A stretch of 64,000 nucleotides of DNA from Isoetes taiwanensis (GCA_021234155.1 JAJEKV010000094.1:2321782-2385781); one strand, 5' to 3'. Shown: positions 33,201 through 44,959, counted from the stretch's first letter. Notes: generated by a model not told the origin, from the sequence alone. A program made the numbers and translations.

Positions 33201-36029
33201 CCCCATCTGAAAATTCAAGCAACCATTGCAAAAACATGGCGGGGGATCTATACATGACAAGTGTTGGGTCACCGGATTAATAGCGGACACACAATGTATA
33301 GCTAGAGTACCGGGCAATGTCTCACAATCTGAGCGAGGGTCCTGTTAATGTCTTACGCCATCACCTCCCATATGACTCTGTCCATTTTGCACTTCTTTTG
33401 TCTCGAAGAAAAGTGCAAGCGAGTTGGCACCCAAAATCGAACACCATTCTCTTTCCTTTGCTCGCGTCTGCTGGAACCTTTTCTCCAAAGCAACACGCCC
33501 ATCATGTTCTCCTTTTCCATGGCCTGAGCCAAAATAATTCCAACTTGCATCCTAATTTTATACCTGTTATAATATTGGGCCACATTCAAATAAAAAGGCT
33601 CGAGAACACTTAAAGCGAAGCGACACACCCATCAGACCACATGACATGGTATTTGATGTGGCCAAAACCTTTTGCATCATCCAAATATGGTGCTTCTTGA
33701 GTGCAGCTGAACAAAGAAAGCATTATGCTTCATAACATCGAAACATACAAATGAACAGTTTTTTCAGCTCGCCATTGACTTTCATCATGGTTATATGCAC
33801 CGGAATAGTTATCGGTCATTGTTCCAATGCTTTCGGACTGAACTTCCACTGAATGGTCGCAAAGTGTAGTTCTCTGCAAAGTCCATTCTTGACAAAAGCA
33901 GAATCATCCCTCAAATTTTGCCTTGATTTCCTGAATTGTTTGCTCGCCAACTTGCTTGAAAAGTTGTGAATAGTGAACTTTGTAAGGTCTTTGAAACATC
34001 TTGTCAAGCAATGTACACGGAGTCCCGCTTTCAAGAACAAGCTTCAACCTCCTTGAAGTGCCCGGCTTTGGAAGGTTCGTTCCGTGCTTGTAAACTTGCC
34101 ATTCAATGTTCTCATTCTGCGACTCTTTCTCCTTAGGGCCGATTTGAATATTTTTCGATTACCCGCGATTACGGCACTCTCCCTTCACCTGATCCAAACT
34201 ATGCCACTCTTAGCCTTCCTTATCACGGTGGCCGTAGCTCTCCACATAGCACCAACATTTTGAAATGTTTTAGAAGGAGCTTAGCGACGCCATTGTTCTC
34301 ATCTGCTGCACAAACACCACAAGAACATGTACGGTTGGCATGAAATTTGCTCCTCGGGGCGCTAAAAGCTTTCTGTATAGATCAGCTTGTTCATGCTTCA
34401 CGCAGCGGCGGATGTGTTCCTCTCTTTCAACCTTCTCACACACGTGAGGCTTAAGCATTTCGAACTTTCGATGCTAATCTTCACTTCGGGATGTTCATCT
34501 TTGAACATCTCATACAATTCACTCTCTCGCGAGGAAAAAATGGCATGTATAAGTAAGATATAAATTAGAACTACTTACGAATTCAAAGATGTTGCGGACA
34601 TTGCATTAGTTCTATGGCACTTTCGGATCATGATTTGATATACATTCAACTACTATACCACACCATCATACATACCACATACATGATATGTACAAATGTA
34701 TAAATAATGTACTCCAAAGAGTTCGGATGTACATAAAAAACTCAATATGTAACCAGTCACGCAGGGCAGTATCAACGTATTACAGATGTATGTATTTCAT
34801 ACTTTTCTTATGGAAGGAAGTACATTTAAATACTTTTATGTATCACCCTATCTTTAAAGACTATCCTGAGATCAGAAAGGCTTAAAATGTACTATAATGT
34901 ACTTGGGAACTACAAAAGCAAGACTATAATAACACGGCTGACTTTCAACACATTTTACGCCTTATGCCACATTGGATGTAACTGGAAGTACATCCAAGTA
35001 CTTTTCATGTTAAACATAGCCCATTCAGTACCTCCAAGTGTAAAAATATAATTATTGTAGTTGGATGTACTACAATGTATATCAGATACATCCCTTACAT
35101 GGAATGCAAATAGGATTACTAAACTTATCCAGGATGCACATAAGCTAGCTTCTATCAAGCTTGCAAGAAAGAGGATTAAAAGACTTAAAACTGACCAGGG
35201 GCATGTCCAAAAACTGGATTGGAAGTGTCCTTTTCTTCCCGACATCCACATACTTTGGAGAAGTTTTTGTGTGGGTTAACCAAAACTCATTTACCAACTG
35301 TTTGGTTGATTCCGGAAGCATGTCTGCCCTGGGTTGCCTTCCTGCCAGTGCCCACATATTAGCACCTGATAATGACATCCGCTTTCTTCTAATTGCAGCT
35401 TTTGTGAGGTTTCTTGCTTGCACTTGAAGAATTCTGAGGCTACTCCTTTTTGCACGAGTTTTCCATTCTCACCAACAATCATTGATAACGGGGAATGCTT
35501 AGGCGCTAATTTATCATTGCTATTTGCTCTTTTCACTTCCTGCGGACCTTCACGGATATTTTTTAGCATAGTATCCTTGAAATTGCTTCTTATTGGATTT
35601 CCAATGGCGGTTCAAAAAGAAGTGCAGCCTTTCATCCCGAGCAGTTTTTCTTTGCTAAAGCTCTCCTTTGCCGCGGGACGTAAATCTTGAACCTGATCAT
35701 ATATAAATTTACAAATTTCATCAATCTTACGCTTCATTTTCTTTGTCACATTCCCGATATTGCAATCTTCTTGCGCCATTTCTGTTCCTTCATTGTTCAT
35801 CATGGTTCTTGCGTGGTTTAGGGTTAGCTGGAGGAATTCTGGCAAGAAGGAGGGAAATCCTGGAGCTGGGCGAAGTTTTAGCCAGAAAGTGGGAAATTCT
35901 CCTAACGTTCAGGCGTTTCTTGGAGTGGTTACAGCGGCGGGAATTGAAATCTGCTTCATGATTGCGTTTTAATTGACGTGGCAAGTAGTTCCGAAAAAAA
36001 AGATTCCATAATATAGCTATTATGTACAT
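33200..36029 (-). pseudogene. Transposase remnant of the 9-kb transposon
   Basis: Read on the minus strand: (1) 35845-35145, a Lys-rich start (MKRKIDEICKFIYDQ), GENGKLVQKG, then LSGANMWALAGRQPRADMLP and VNEFWLTHTKTSP, which look like an N-terminal DNA-binding or linker region; (2) about 34540-34270, ESELYEMFKDEHPEVKIS, then LKPHVCEKVEREEHIRRC with Cys/His spacing suggesting a zinc site; (3) about 33690-33600, HIKYHVMWSDGC, with an Asp that may be the second catalytic acid of a DDE transposase; (4) about 33560-33500, FGSGHGKGEHDG, a GHGKG-type motif known to me from transposases. Pieces are separated by introns or stops and frame changes. I call it a DDE-type transposase remnant; the Sola label is an inference. 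Confidence 0.6.
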
Positions 36030-36093
36030 ACTGAAAAAACGGTTATGTATTTGAAATGTGATACATCTCTTACTCTACATTTGGCCAAATGTA

Positions 36094-36117
36094 AGACACC
36101 CTAGCTTTCTTTTACCC
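36094..36117 (-). repeat. Right terminal inverted repeat (24 bp)
   Basis: Exact reverse complement of 27046-27069. The perfect 18-nt palindrome TACATTTGGCCAAATGTA (36076-36093) abuts it. Confidence 0.92.
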
Positions 36118-36121
36118 TTCC
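36118..36121 (+). repeat. Target site duplication TTCC (right)
   Basis: Second copy of the TTCC found at 27042-27045. Confidence 0.85.
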
Positions 36122-36924
36122 GTGCAAATGTAAGAACCAATTGAGTCAAATAGAAGTTTTAGACAATCTTCATTCCAGTATATAGGGTTTAATCCATGAA
36201 GAGTGGTAGAAGCAACACAAAGATTGTCCAAATTGGCTACTTCAAATTTGGGATCCCATTTGAGAAAGGTAAGTTGGAAGGATTCGAAAGCCATGGGACC
36301 ATGATTTAGAAGAAAATTGGCAGATCTTTTACTGCCACATTCAATCATAATATATGGAAAGTGAAGCCAGTAAACAGCATTGATCAGCATAGCTTTCTGC
36401 AGGTTCAAGCAAAAAGCCCAAAGCTTGTCTAATTTAATCCCATGCTTATTTGTTTTAACAATTACTGCAGAGTCATGGAATGAATTTAATTTTGCATGAA
36501 CAGAGGGGAGATCTAAGGAGATACCACTGAAAATAGCCGTCTTTTTAGCACTGAACGGACCCTTGAAAGGGCGAATATCTCCCAGGATTTTGTCCATAGT
36601 AGCATCTGAAGACATTGGTTGATCCGATCTTTTATCCCCATAAGCAATAGGAATTTGGAGCACGGGGTCAATGCTTGGCAGTCGGCCTAAGAAGTCCGGA
36701 TCCTTGGATAGATTATCCCAGCATGGGACTCTAAAAGATAAGGGATCCATTGAAGACTGCCCAATGCATGAGTTAGCGAAATTACCAAAGAAAATATAAT
36801 TTTTAGGATTTTCATGAAAAGATCTTAACTGTTTGAGAAGCTCGGGTCGATCAGAGGGCGCAAATTCAACAAAAGCATGAAGAATGGAGAGAAATTTAGG
36901 GTAATTTTTGCCTTTGACAGCCAT
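36118..36924 (-). pseudogene. LINE ORF1 (DUF4283 type), N-terminal part
   Basis: On the minus strand a clean frame starts with ATG at 36924-36922 and runs about 268 codons to the transposon border. It shows LWAFCLNLQKAMLINAVYWL and FLLNHGPMAFESFQLTFLKW, the DUF4283 pattern of plant LINE/gag-like RNA-binding proteins. The frame ends at GSYICTE, where the transposon enters. The rest is at 26437-27045. Apart from the insertions the ORF1 is intact over about 470 codons, so the LINE was young when the transposon hit it. Confidence 0.85.
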
Positions 36925-37700
36925 GCAGAAAGAACCATGTGAAAACTACATAAGCAGAAGGAACATGTGCGAATTGGCAGGAGGGGAAAACAAAGGGCAA
37001 GGAAAAAAAAAACAGGGGAAGAGCCTATCTAAATTTGAGAAGCCGGAAAGCCACACTCAGTACCAAATTGAAAGAAACCAGGCGCCAAGACATGAATCAT
37101 TGTTCGGAGTAGACTTTTACCACAATCTTGGATGCAGCCCAATCACAATGTACATGAAAGATGCCCGAAGCTGAGGCTTCTTTCTTTCTAATGAATTCCT
37201 GAAGCCAAGATTCTACAATTTCCACTTCAAATTCTACCGAACTCGGAACAAATGAATATTCAGGAGCAAATAATTCTTCTGGAAAATGATGTTCAGAGAT
37301 TAAAGAATTCCATAAGTCAGAGGGAGAGCCTTTCAAATATCCGCAGGTCAATCTCGAGTTATGCTTGATAATTGTGAAGACATTGGTATCCATTTGTAGC
37401 ATTTGATGAGGGGAATCATGGGAATAGCAAGCCCCTACAAGGCTGGCAAACTAAATCCCACAAATTGTCTTCAGAAACAGCTTGAATTAGCACAGCAGAT
37501 CAAGAATTGTGTTTGAATCAGATAAGACAAAGCAATCAAGAAAAATGGCGCACATTGCTGACGTCAACAAGTCCAGAGCTTTAGCCTAATCCAGAATTTG
37601 AGATGTTGCTAGAGCGAAATCTCTCGTGGTCTTAATTGAATCACCCTCCTTCCTAGCTTTTCCCAGATTTGGTGTTGCTAGAGCGGATCTCTAGTGGTTG
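36925..37700 (-). other. Probable LINE 5' region, with a short frame
   Basis: Upstream of ORF1 on the minus strand. A 101-codon frame at 37402-37097 (SPSDLWNSLISEHHFPEELF) has normal protein composition but no family I know. At 37610-37700 the word gttgctagagcg(a)(a)atctct appears twice. The LINE start is not defined. Confidence 0.4.
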
Positions 37701-39424
37701 AAATCTGTTTCTCCCATAGACCTTTCCTATTCCAAATATTCAGCCTTTCTTGGAGATCCTCTTGTTCAGGAATAGCCCAACTAGGTGGTGAGCTTTGCCC
37801 TTAGGGCGTGGGATTGTGTTATTTGTTTTATTTCCTGATGATTGTTTTATAAATACAGTATGGAGTTTACAGGTTCGTACCAATATGACGTGGTATGACA
37901 TAGATAGGAAAGTCCATTTACTGAGCTTTCTTGATGTGGAAAGCTACAGACACATGGCAGCGTGGAGATAGGAAGTCCAATAGATGGACTTCCTTATAGC
38001 ATGGACGACAAATAGGTGCACTACGTGTCGCCAATCGAACGGTCACAGCAGAGAAGTCATGTAAAAAAATAGAATCTAGTAGATGAATCCTCCCGAAAAA
38101 AAAAGGTGTGGCATTAAAAAAATATGCCACGTGGAGGCATACCATTGGACGCGAGGGCGTATCTGTTGTTGACTTAAAAATACCATCTATGTCTATCTAT
38201 TTATTTATCAATACCTCTCATATGTGCTAGAGAACCTGCCGGTCGAAGCGGTTTCGTCAAATGAAAAAGCCGGGTTCCGGTTTTTTGGTCGAAAATCGCG
38301 ATGACCGGCAGGCTCCCTCACGTAAGCCGCCGGAAGGCGAAATTCCGGCGATCCGGAGGGGAAAAAAAAAAATAAATAAATAAAAAAAAAAAAAAAACCC
38401 GGCTTTTTGTTGTTTAGACGTCACTTTTTGAGCTCGGCTATGGCGAACGGCCGGAGCTTTGGCAATGGCGATCTTGGTTGCCGTCCAGGCGCTTGCCCAT
38501 AACTGTTGTTTTTTGAGTTGGCAGAGATCAGATTCATATTTTGAACGAATTCTTGATAGTTTTGGAAGAAGTTTTGTTGTTTGCATGAGCTTCTTGGAGC
38601 CGTTGGAGGTCGATCGTTGGAGCTTCTTGGAGCCATTGGAGGTCAGTTTTCACATAGAAATGTTTTGAGAGCTCTGTTTTTTGAGATTCTTCGGATCTTC
38701 AACTTCTTAGAGCCTCTTTTTGAGCTATGTTTTGAGAGCTCTGTTTTTTAGAGCTTGTTCAGTGTATCCGCCAGCACCTACCTCAAATGGCCGCCCTTCG
38801 TCTTTTAGAATAGCCGCTCTTATTACTGGGTACTTGCTATGAGAAAAGCATGTTTTATGTGGCTATGGCATTTTGTCGACACTGTTAAAGGGCCGACCTT
38901 GTTTACTGGGCAAAAGATCTGCTGTTTTAGCCAGCATAAATCAGCTTCAAAACCTATGTTTAGCTCTATGTAAATCGGCTTCAAATCGGCTCTGCGTAAC
39001 TTGAGAATGGCATAAATCGGCTTCAAAACCTATGTTTAGCTCTGTGTAATCTGTGTTAATCTGTGTAATATGTCTAATCTGTGTTAAAGCAGTGTTAAAT
39101 CTGTGTAAAGCAGTAAATCTTGTAAAATGGCGTTCTAAGCGGCGCCGCCAAGAAACCCCAGTGCAAAAATTACTTGTTTTAAACAAACTTCAAAAAATCG
39201 AGGAATTTCGCCTTCCGGCAGTTTATGCCTGCAATAAATTATTAGGGAATATTCGAGGAATTTCCCCAAACGGTAAATACCTCTCATATTTAAAAACACC
39301 TCTCGTACGAATGGGAAACAATGGAATTTTCTTCGAATATTCTGCCCGCAACAAAGCAAACGATTTTATACACGTGATATGATCTGGACAATTTTCACTT
39401 TGGAAGATAAACGAGAGTCTAGAT
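37701..39424. other. Spacer with low-complexity and short tandem repeats
   Basis: No gene is supported. It holds an A-rich run at 38360-38397, a short tandem around 38586-38645 (ttggagc(c)..ttggaggtc twice), and at 38940-39060 repeats of gcataaatcggcttcaaaac. The upstream region of the gene at 39425 is included. Confidence 0.45.
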
Positions 39425-40540
39425 ATGGCCTCCAAATTCTGTCTTGGCTATGGCCGCTTCCTCTGCTCGGCTTGCTTTCTCTTCCCGTCTGTTGGGCTTA
39501 GAAGTTGCAAAGTCGTGTGTTGCCTGAACCAGAATGGTGCGCCGGCCAAATCAAGTAGCGAGGAACTTGAAGTAGAGGAGCGAAGTCGCCAAACTCTCCA
39601 AGAGCTTGACAAGCAACTCCAATCCTTATCACACACTGATTCTAATATTTCTAGAACATCAAAGCCTGCTATTCCTTCTTCTCCTCTTCCTCCTCAAGGT
39701 AAGAATGTAATTGTCCTGCAATTTTTGTTTGGGTTAGGTTCCGTCATGTGACTCCTTGAGATGGTCAGAGCATGAGAATCATGATTTTTCCTATTATATT
39801 AGGACAACCAATGTTGTATACCGTCTATTCTCACACTGAAAAGGGATTAAATCACTGCAATCTGTATCAAAAATTTAAAGCCTTTGGATATGGTCTTTTA
39901 CTGTGTCTTTTCTTTAAGACTTGGAGGCTTTCAGATGCATTTTTACATATGCCTCATTATAGTTTGAATGTAAGAATCAGTAATTTTCTTTATAGAAACA
40001 GCTGGTGCTACCAGAAAATGTGAGACTCCCAATTACAGAAAGGGTGCTAGAACTAGAATCAAACTGGTATAGCAGCTTCAACTACTTTGGTTGACACAAA
40101 CAGCCTTTTAACTCCATAGGGAATCATACCCAATCATATAATCTGCTCAATATAACTTTAAAAACAACGCAGAGTGTGCTCTAAGATAAACACGCAAACT
40201 AGACTTATCAATATATAAGCAAATATAATCAAATTACTTATCAATTACCCCATGCTGTTTAAAGTTTATAGCTGTTCAGATGGAACAGCACTGTAACCCG
40301 TTTCCAAACTTTTGTTGTTTTGCAGAATCAGTGGATGCTCCTCTTCAATGGCCAGAGTTTTCAGATGGTTTCTTAGCTTATGCTGCTGGATTTTTACTGT
40401 TGCTTACAGTAGTTAACAATGTTCTATACAGGGTTTTCTTTGGGCCACCAGTTAATCCGCTTAGAAAATTGGTTGTTGAAGTACCATCAGAAAGGGCCGG
40501 TTCTGAAAGCAGCAAAGAAGCTCCAAGCTTAACTAATTGA
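39425..40540 (+). CDS. Two-exon small membrane protein, probably plastid-targeted
   Basis: Exon 1 is 39425-39698, a GT-AG intron of 627 nt is 39699-40325, and exon 2 is 40326-40540; the split Glu codon (G|AA) keeps the frame. The protein has about 162 residues. The first ~50 are rich in Ser, Cys, Leu and basic residues with few acids, as in a chloroplast transit peptide. An acidic Gln/Glu-rich stretch (SSSEELEVEERSRQTLQELD) follows. Exon 2 encodes LQWPEFSDGF, then one hydrophobic segment (FLAYAAGFLLLLTVVNNVLY), the motif FFGPPVNPLRKL and a hydrophilic tail. Both exons are unbroken. It looks like a conserved plant protein, but I cannot name it. I read it as a single-pass membrane protein facing a plastid compartment; location is inferred from composition only. 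Confidence 0.75.
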
Positions 40541-41078
40541 TACCACAAGTTAATTAAAGACAACGAATTTTGATCCAGTATGATGTTTTAGAGCATGCAA
40601 ATTATAGAGGACATAGTACATTAAAATGCTTGGTTTTAAAATTGTCCTTTCTGGGGTTTTCTAAGGACATATTATGTTTAAGATCAAGCGCATTCTGCCA
40701 TACCCTGACTAGGCCTACCAGCATTATGTCATATAGACGGGACCATTCCTTGATGCAAAAATTGTAGCATTCCAACTACTTTTATGATGAATTATCCAAT
40801 GTCTTTTACCATCTTTAATTAGTACCAAGCTCTTTCTAACATGGCAACGAAATCCTCCATGCCTGTGACTTCTTTTAAACTTCACTTAATTCCTTTGCTA
40901 TTAAAACTACACTAACTCTACAGATAAAAGAACAACTTTGCTTCAAATCGTTACTCAATAGAATTTAAGCTCAAACCCTTTTATTGTATAAGCTCAAACC
41001 CTTTTATTGTGATTATATCTCATCGTATGTAACATCATGTTAATAAAATGCACATCTGCATGTCCAAATTCAAATAGG
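40541..41078. other. Spacer between two genes ending toward each other
   Basis: It holds the 3' ends of the membrane-protein gene (plus) and the glycosyltransferase gene (minus). The word aagctcaaacccttttattgt occurs twice near 40970-41010. No other feature. Confidence 0.5.
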
Positions 41079-42482
41079 CTAGGATGTAATCTTGAGCACG
41101 AACTTCTTTAGGTTTAGAGCAGAGGGTCCATTGCTGGAAACAGCATCTGCTGCAGCAACATGGAGCTTCTTAGCTCTAAGTTTGAAGTCCTTTGACTGCA
41201 GCCCAACTAGAAGCTCTAGCACAACCCTTTGCACCTCTTCTCTAACTACAAGTCCGTTCTCTTGCTCATGAACATCCACTGCAACTTTGAGCTCATCTAC
41301 CAAATACCTTGCATTGATAGGCTGATCTACTGTGAAAGGCCATGCTATCATAGGAATTCCTCCAAGACTAATAGCTTCTATTATAGAATTCCAACCACAA
41401 TGGGTCAAAAACCCACCTATAGATCTGTGGCTGAGAATCAGTTTCTGTGGTGCCCAGTTGTGTATTATGTGTCCATTTCCCACCTCCTCCAATTCTGGTG
41501 GAAGGAATTTTTTGAACTCTTCAGGCAAAACCCATAAATAAGGCTTAGCTGCTGCTAATAATCCGAATGCTAATTCAATGACCTGTTCTTTATTTATGGC
41601 GGTCCAACTTCCAAATGAAATGTAGAGCACAGAAGAGTCTTCTTGTTTATCTAGCCACTGTAGACAGGACTCTTCATTGCATCTCTTTGATGCATCATCA
41701 ACGAAATATTCGGCTTCAATAAGTGGACCAATTGGATAAATTTTGTCTGCTAACACCTTTGCAGCAGGGATTCTGCTTCTGATAGCTTCCAAAACCTCTG
41801 ATTCCATTTCATCAAACGTATTTATAAGAATCCCATGAGCATGAACCAATTCCATGTCAAAAAGATGCTTCCAATGATAAAGAGGGCTATTTTGATCATG
41901 GAAAAAGGAAGGCAATTCATCCCAAACGACAGAAGGAAGGCCCGATACATGAGGAATAAATTCATATGGCTTAGGTTTTATCCCTGCATTATGAATCTCC
42001 ATGAGATGAAAAGAATGGGCCAGAAGTATTGCTCCACAAGTGTATAAGACATATAAAGGCAATCCAACTGACCTTACAGTTCGACTGGCCCAATCCAAAA
42101 GCATATCAGTGATGACTCCGGCGGGCGCGAGGCCATGAGAGATCATGTGTCTGAGCTTAGATTCTAGAGCAATCTGAAGGGCAGGGGAAGGCACATGACC
42201 TTTGATGAGCTGGTTTCTTCCATAAGAGTTGCTCCTTACACCTTCCATCACTGTGGTTATGTGTGTTGATGCTGTATCATCCTCTCCAGCTTCCAGAGCC
42301 TCTATCTCGATGCCATTTTGGCCGTCCAATTCCGGCAGCACCATTTCATAGCATGATTTTGAGATGCACAGAATGGTAACTGGCACATCTAGATTTGCTA
42401 GCCTCCTCGCTAGAACTAGCATCGGTGCTATATGCCCCATTGATTGTGATGGACACAACATCATTCTCTTCCTTGCCTCCAT
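41079..42482 (-). CDS. UDP-glycosyltransferase (plant family 1, UGT)
   Basis: An intact single-exon frame of 467 residues, the usual size for plant UGTs. The N-terminus has PSQSMGHIAPM, with His17 as the expected catalytic base. The C-terminal half carries the PSPG sugar-donor box from Trp343 (WAPQKLILSH, then GGFLTHCGWNS, then WPFTVDQ). It is one residue longer than the usual 44 because of LGGIP, and it ends in Gln, common in UDP-glucose users. The enzyme would move a sugar from UDP-sugar to a small acceptor (phenolic, terpenoid or hormone) in the cytosol; the acceptor cannot be told. Its first 67 codons and about 640 bp upstream are duplicated at 45136-46018. Start chosen at the ATG before EARKRMML, kept in both copies. 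Confidence 0.93.
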   Translation of the reverse strand: MEARKRMMLCPSQSMGHIAPMLVLARRLANLDVPVTILCISKSCYEMVLPELDGQNGIEIEALEAGEDDTASTHITTVMEGVRSNSYGRNQLIKGHVPSPALQIALESKLRHMISHGLAPAGVITDMLLDWASRTVRSVGLPLYVLYTCGAILLAHSFHLMEIHNAGIKPKPYEFIPHVSGLPSVVWDELPSFFHDQNSPLYHWKHLFDMELVHAHGILINTFDEMESEVLEAIRSRIPAAKVLADKIYPIGPLIEAEYFVDDASKRCNEESCLQWLDKQEDSSVLYISFGSWTAINKEQVIELAFGLLAAAKPYLWVLPEEFKKFLPPELEEVGNGHIIHNWAPQKLILSHRSIGGFLTHCGWNSIIEAISLGGIPMIAWPFTVDQPINARYLVDELKVAVDVHEQENGLVVREEVQRVVLELLVGLQSKDFKLRAKKLHVAAADAVSSNGPSALNLKKFVLKITS

Positions 42483-43126
42483 TTTTTAGCTTGAGTTTGC
42501 TTCCTAATAGAAGTAGAGAATTGATTTTCTCTTCATTGTTCCAAAGAACCAATTCGTCTAAATCGACACTTTAGACTTTTGTCTATGCTGTTCTCACACC
42601 TATATTGCATGCACAACTAGGGGCTATAATATATCATTCAATGGGAGTGGATGTCAATATTCTCAATATAAGATAATAAGAATCTCCAAATGCATATGAT
42701 TATGAATATTAGATTTTCCTTCCTATCACGTCATGGACGTCGGCTGTGCACATCAACAGTCCGTATTTATCACGCATGATTTGGTTAATCCACCCAAAAA
42801 TTGGTGGTTGGTCCAGCCATCTGGTATCAGCCAAGATGGTTAATTGGGCCATTCGATATCATAGAGGTCGTTCATCCAGCCAAAAATAGATTAGTCTAGC
42901 CAAAAAATCAAATGTAGAATTGCATGACGAAATTTTGATAGGATAGTTCTTACTGCTCCATGGCCAGCTTGATCCTGCTTTTAAAAAGCTTGTCAATCGT
43001 TTTGTCTGCCTCTTTATGCCACGTTGATGAAGAGAGGAGAAATTTGCGGCGAACCAAAGCCAAAAAAAAAAAAAGGGGAAAAAAAGAATGGTTTTTTGGT
43101 GGTTCATAAGGTTCCAATAATAACTA
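42281..43126 (-). repeat. Source copy of UGT 5'/promoter duplication
   Basis: Covers the first 67 codons of the UGT and about 640 bp upstream. The same sequence, mostly with single-base changes, is at 45136-46018. Confidence 0.88.
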
Positions 43127-44329
43127 TTATCTTCCGAAATTGTGAAAATGGGCAGGGCTTACATAAGATTTAGCTGACGTCAGAAATTAGAGTTTGGGCT
43201 TCCTAATGTCTTGGATTGGTTTTTTGCATTTATATTTTCTGTGTATATAGAAAGCCAGGGTTTGGGCTTCCTAATGTCTTGGATTGGTTGGCAGGGGTTG
43301 GCAGGGTCGGCATGGAGATGGCACAGGCAAGTCTGGGGAAGGCGGCATGGGAGAGCAAGGCAGGACGGATTTTGCATGGTTTTGCAAGATTTTTTGCAGA
43401 GATGCAGAGATTTTTGCATGATGCACGGATTCTTGTAGGGATGATTATTTAGTGAGCCCAATGTTTAATTCCAATAGACAAAGCTTCTATATCAGAATAG
43501 CAAGCCTCAGAGGAAGACTTTGTATGCCAGGACGCTGTTGTTATTAGTCACAGGCTTAATATTTTTTGGGCAGATTCACTTTGTTTTAATATGGCAGAAG
43601 CTATGTTGGCAATGTGTTTTTATCATGCAGTTCCTTTGTCATCAATAGCAGTTTATTGTGTGACTAGTTATGGTGTCCGGCGTTGCCGGACTTAGTAACA
43701 ATTTAAAAAGTTGGTTGTTTCCTTGTTGTTTAGAATAGCTAATGTGGCTTGGAGGGGGCAATGGGAATATTAAGGAATGCTTTGAGATTCATTAATAAAG
43801 ATTATGGAAGGATTCATTGTGGAAGGAATTATGAATTTGATCTAATGTTCTCTTTGTTTATATGATACTTTTGCCAAAATGAGTTTATGGTGAGGCGTTG
43901 ATACGCTTTAGTAAACTATAGAAATTTGTGTTGCAATATGAACTTGCTACTTCATATAGTAGCAGAGCAAAGGTGGTTGTTTGAAATAACCTTATGATAA
44001 TCTAAATTATCGTTCTATTCCCCTGCAATATCGCCTTTGATAACTTATTTATTGTCCCCAACTTACATTAGCTCACCTAAAGCATGCATTTATTGGAATG
44101 GACATGTCAACTTGTTATATAATATTACAAATATTATTATATAGTGATAAAAAAATAGGAGAACTCAGTATTATGATATTTTTTAGTCCTGACGAATCTC
44201 TAGATCTACAGCTATGGTCTACACTTAAGGAAAAATGACTGAGTTGCATTGTATAGTTTTATGCCTTTGGGCACCCTTATCCTCTCTTTAAACTTGCCTA
44301 TCGAATATGTAAAGCAACCTTGGACCATT

Positions 44330-44430
<101 letters not shown>

Positions 44431-44903
44431 TATATGTGCACTCTTGCAATAGCATCAATCTGCTACATGTTATCAGAAAAGAATTTCAAAAATAAAATGT
44501 TAGGGTCAAATCAGTCTTCAGGCCAAATTCCAATGGAGGCATTCTAGCATTGTGCCATTCCATGTGAAACTGTCTTAATTAAAAAAATCATACCTCTATG
44601 TCTTGTACAACCGAAGTGTTTGCTACAAAATTTGAGAACTTCTGCTTGCACACGGACTCCAAGGTTGCAAGATAGATAATATTCTAGAATATCATTATCA
44701 TCATAAACACAAATCTGTGCTGCAAAAACAGACCCATGAATCTAAATGAGAATTCAGAGCTTACATTTTAAGGCACATATACATATGTGCAACAATAATG
44801 AGCGCACCAACTCCTACCATTAAGCTGACCAACCAAGCAATGTAGTGTGGTGTGTGGTCACATGTCCAGTTGGATGCTGCCTAGTGGCGTGACGTTAAAA
44901 CTA

Positions 44904-44941
<38 letters not shown>

Positions 44942-44959
44942 CTATCTATCTATCTATCT
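44904..44959 (+). repeat. (CTAT)n microsatellite, about 14 units
   Basis: A 56-bp run with one interruption near 44940. It is the reverse complement of the GATA run 470 bp earlier. Confidence 0.97.

Larger units (their letters stand above)
27046..36117. mobile_element. 9072-bp DNA transposon with TIRs and 4-bp duplication (tentatively Sola-like)
   Basis: The borders are exact: 24-bp perfect inverted repeats (27046-27069 and 36094-36117, starting GGGTAAAAGAAAGCTAGGG), TTCC on both sides, and an interrupted host frame (LINE ORF1) that rejoins without loss. Inside are two convergent gene regions: on the plus strand a gene with Ulp1 and FCP1-like domains (27378-31860), on the minus strand transposase remnants (about 36029 to 33200), separated by a tandem repeat (32112-32654). 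A 4-bp duplication fits Sola, Ginger or Chapaev-type elements and not MULE (9 bp) or hAT (8 bp). The transposase motifs make me prefer Sola, but that rests on memory. All coding parts are broken, so this copy is dead or non-autonomous. Confidence 0.85.

Noticed and set aside
27046-36117. MULE identity for the 9-kb transposon, given the Ulp1 cargo and GGG-type ends
   Set aside because: The duplication is 4 bp (TTCC), not about 9 bp, and the frame restoration fixes its length.
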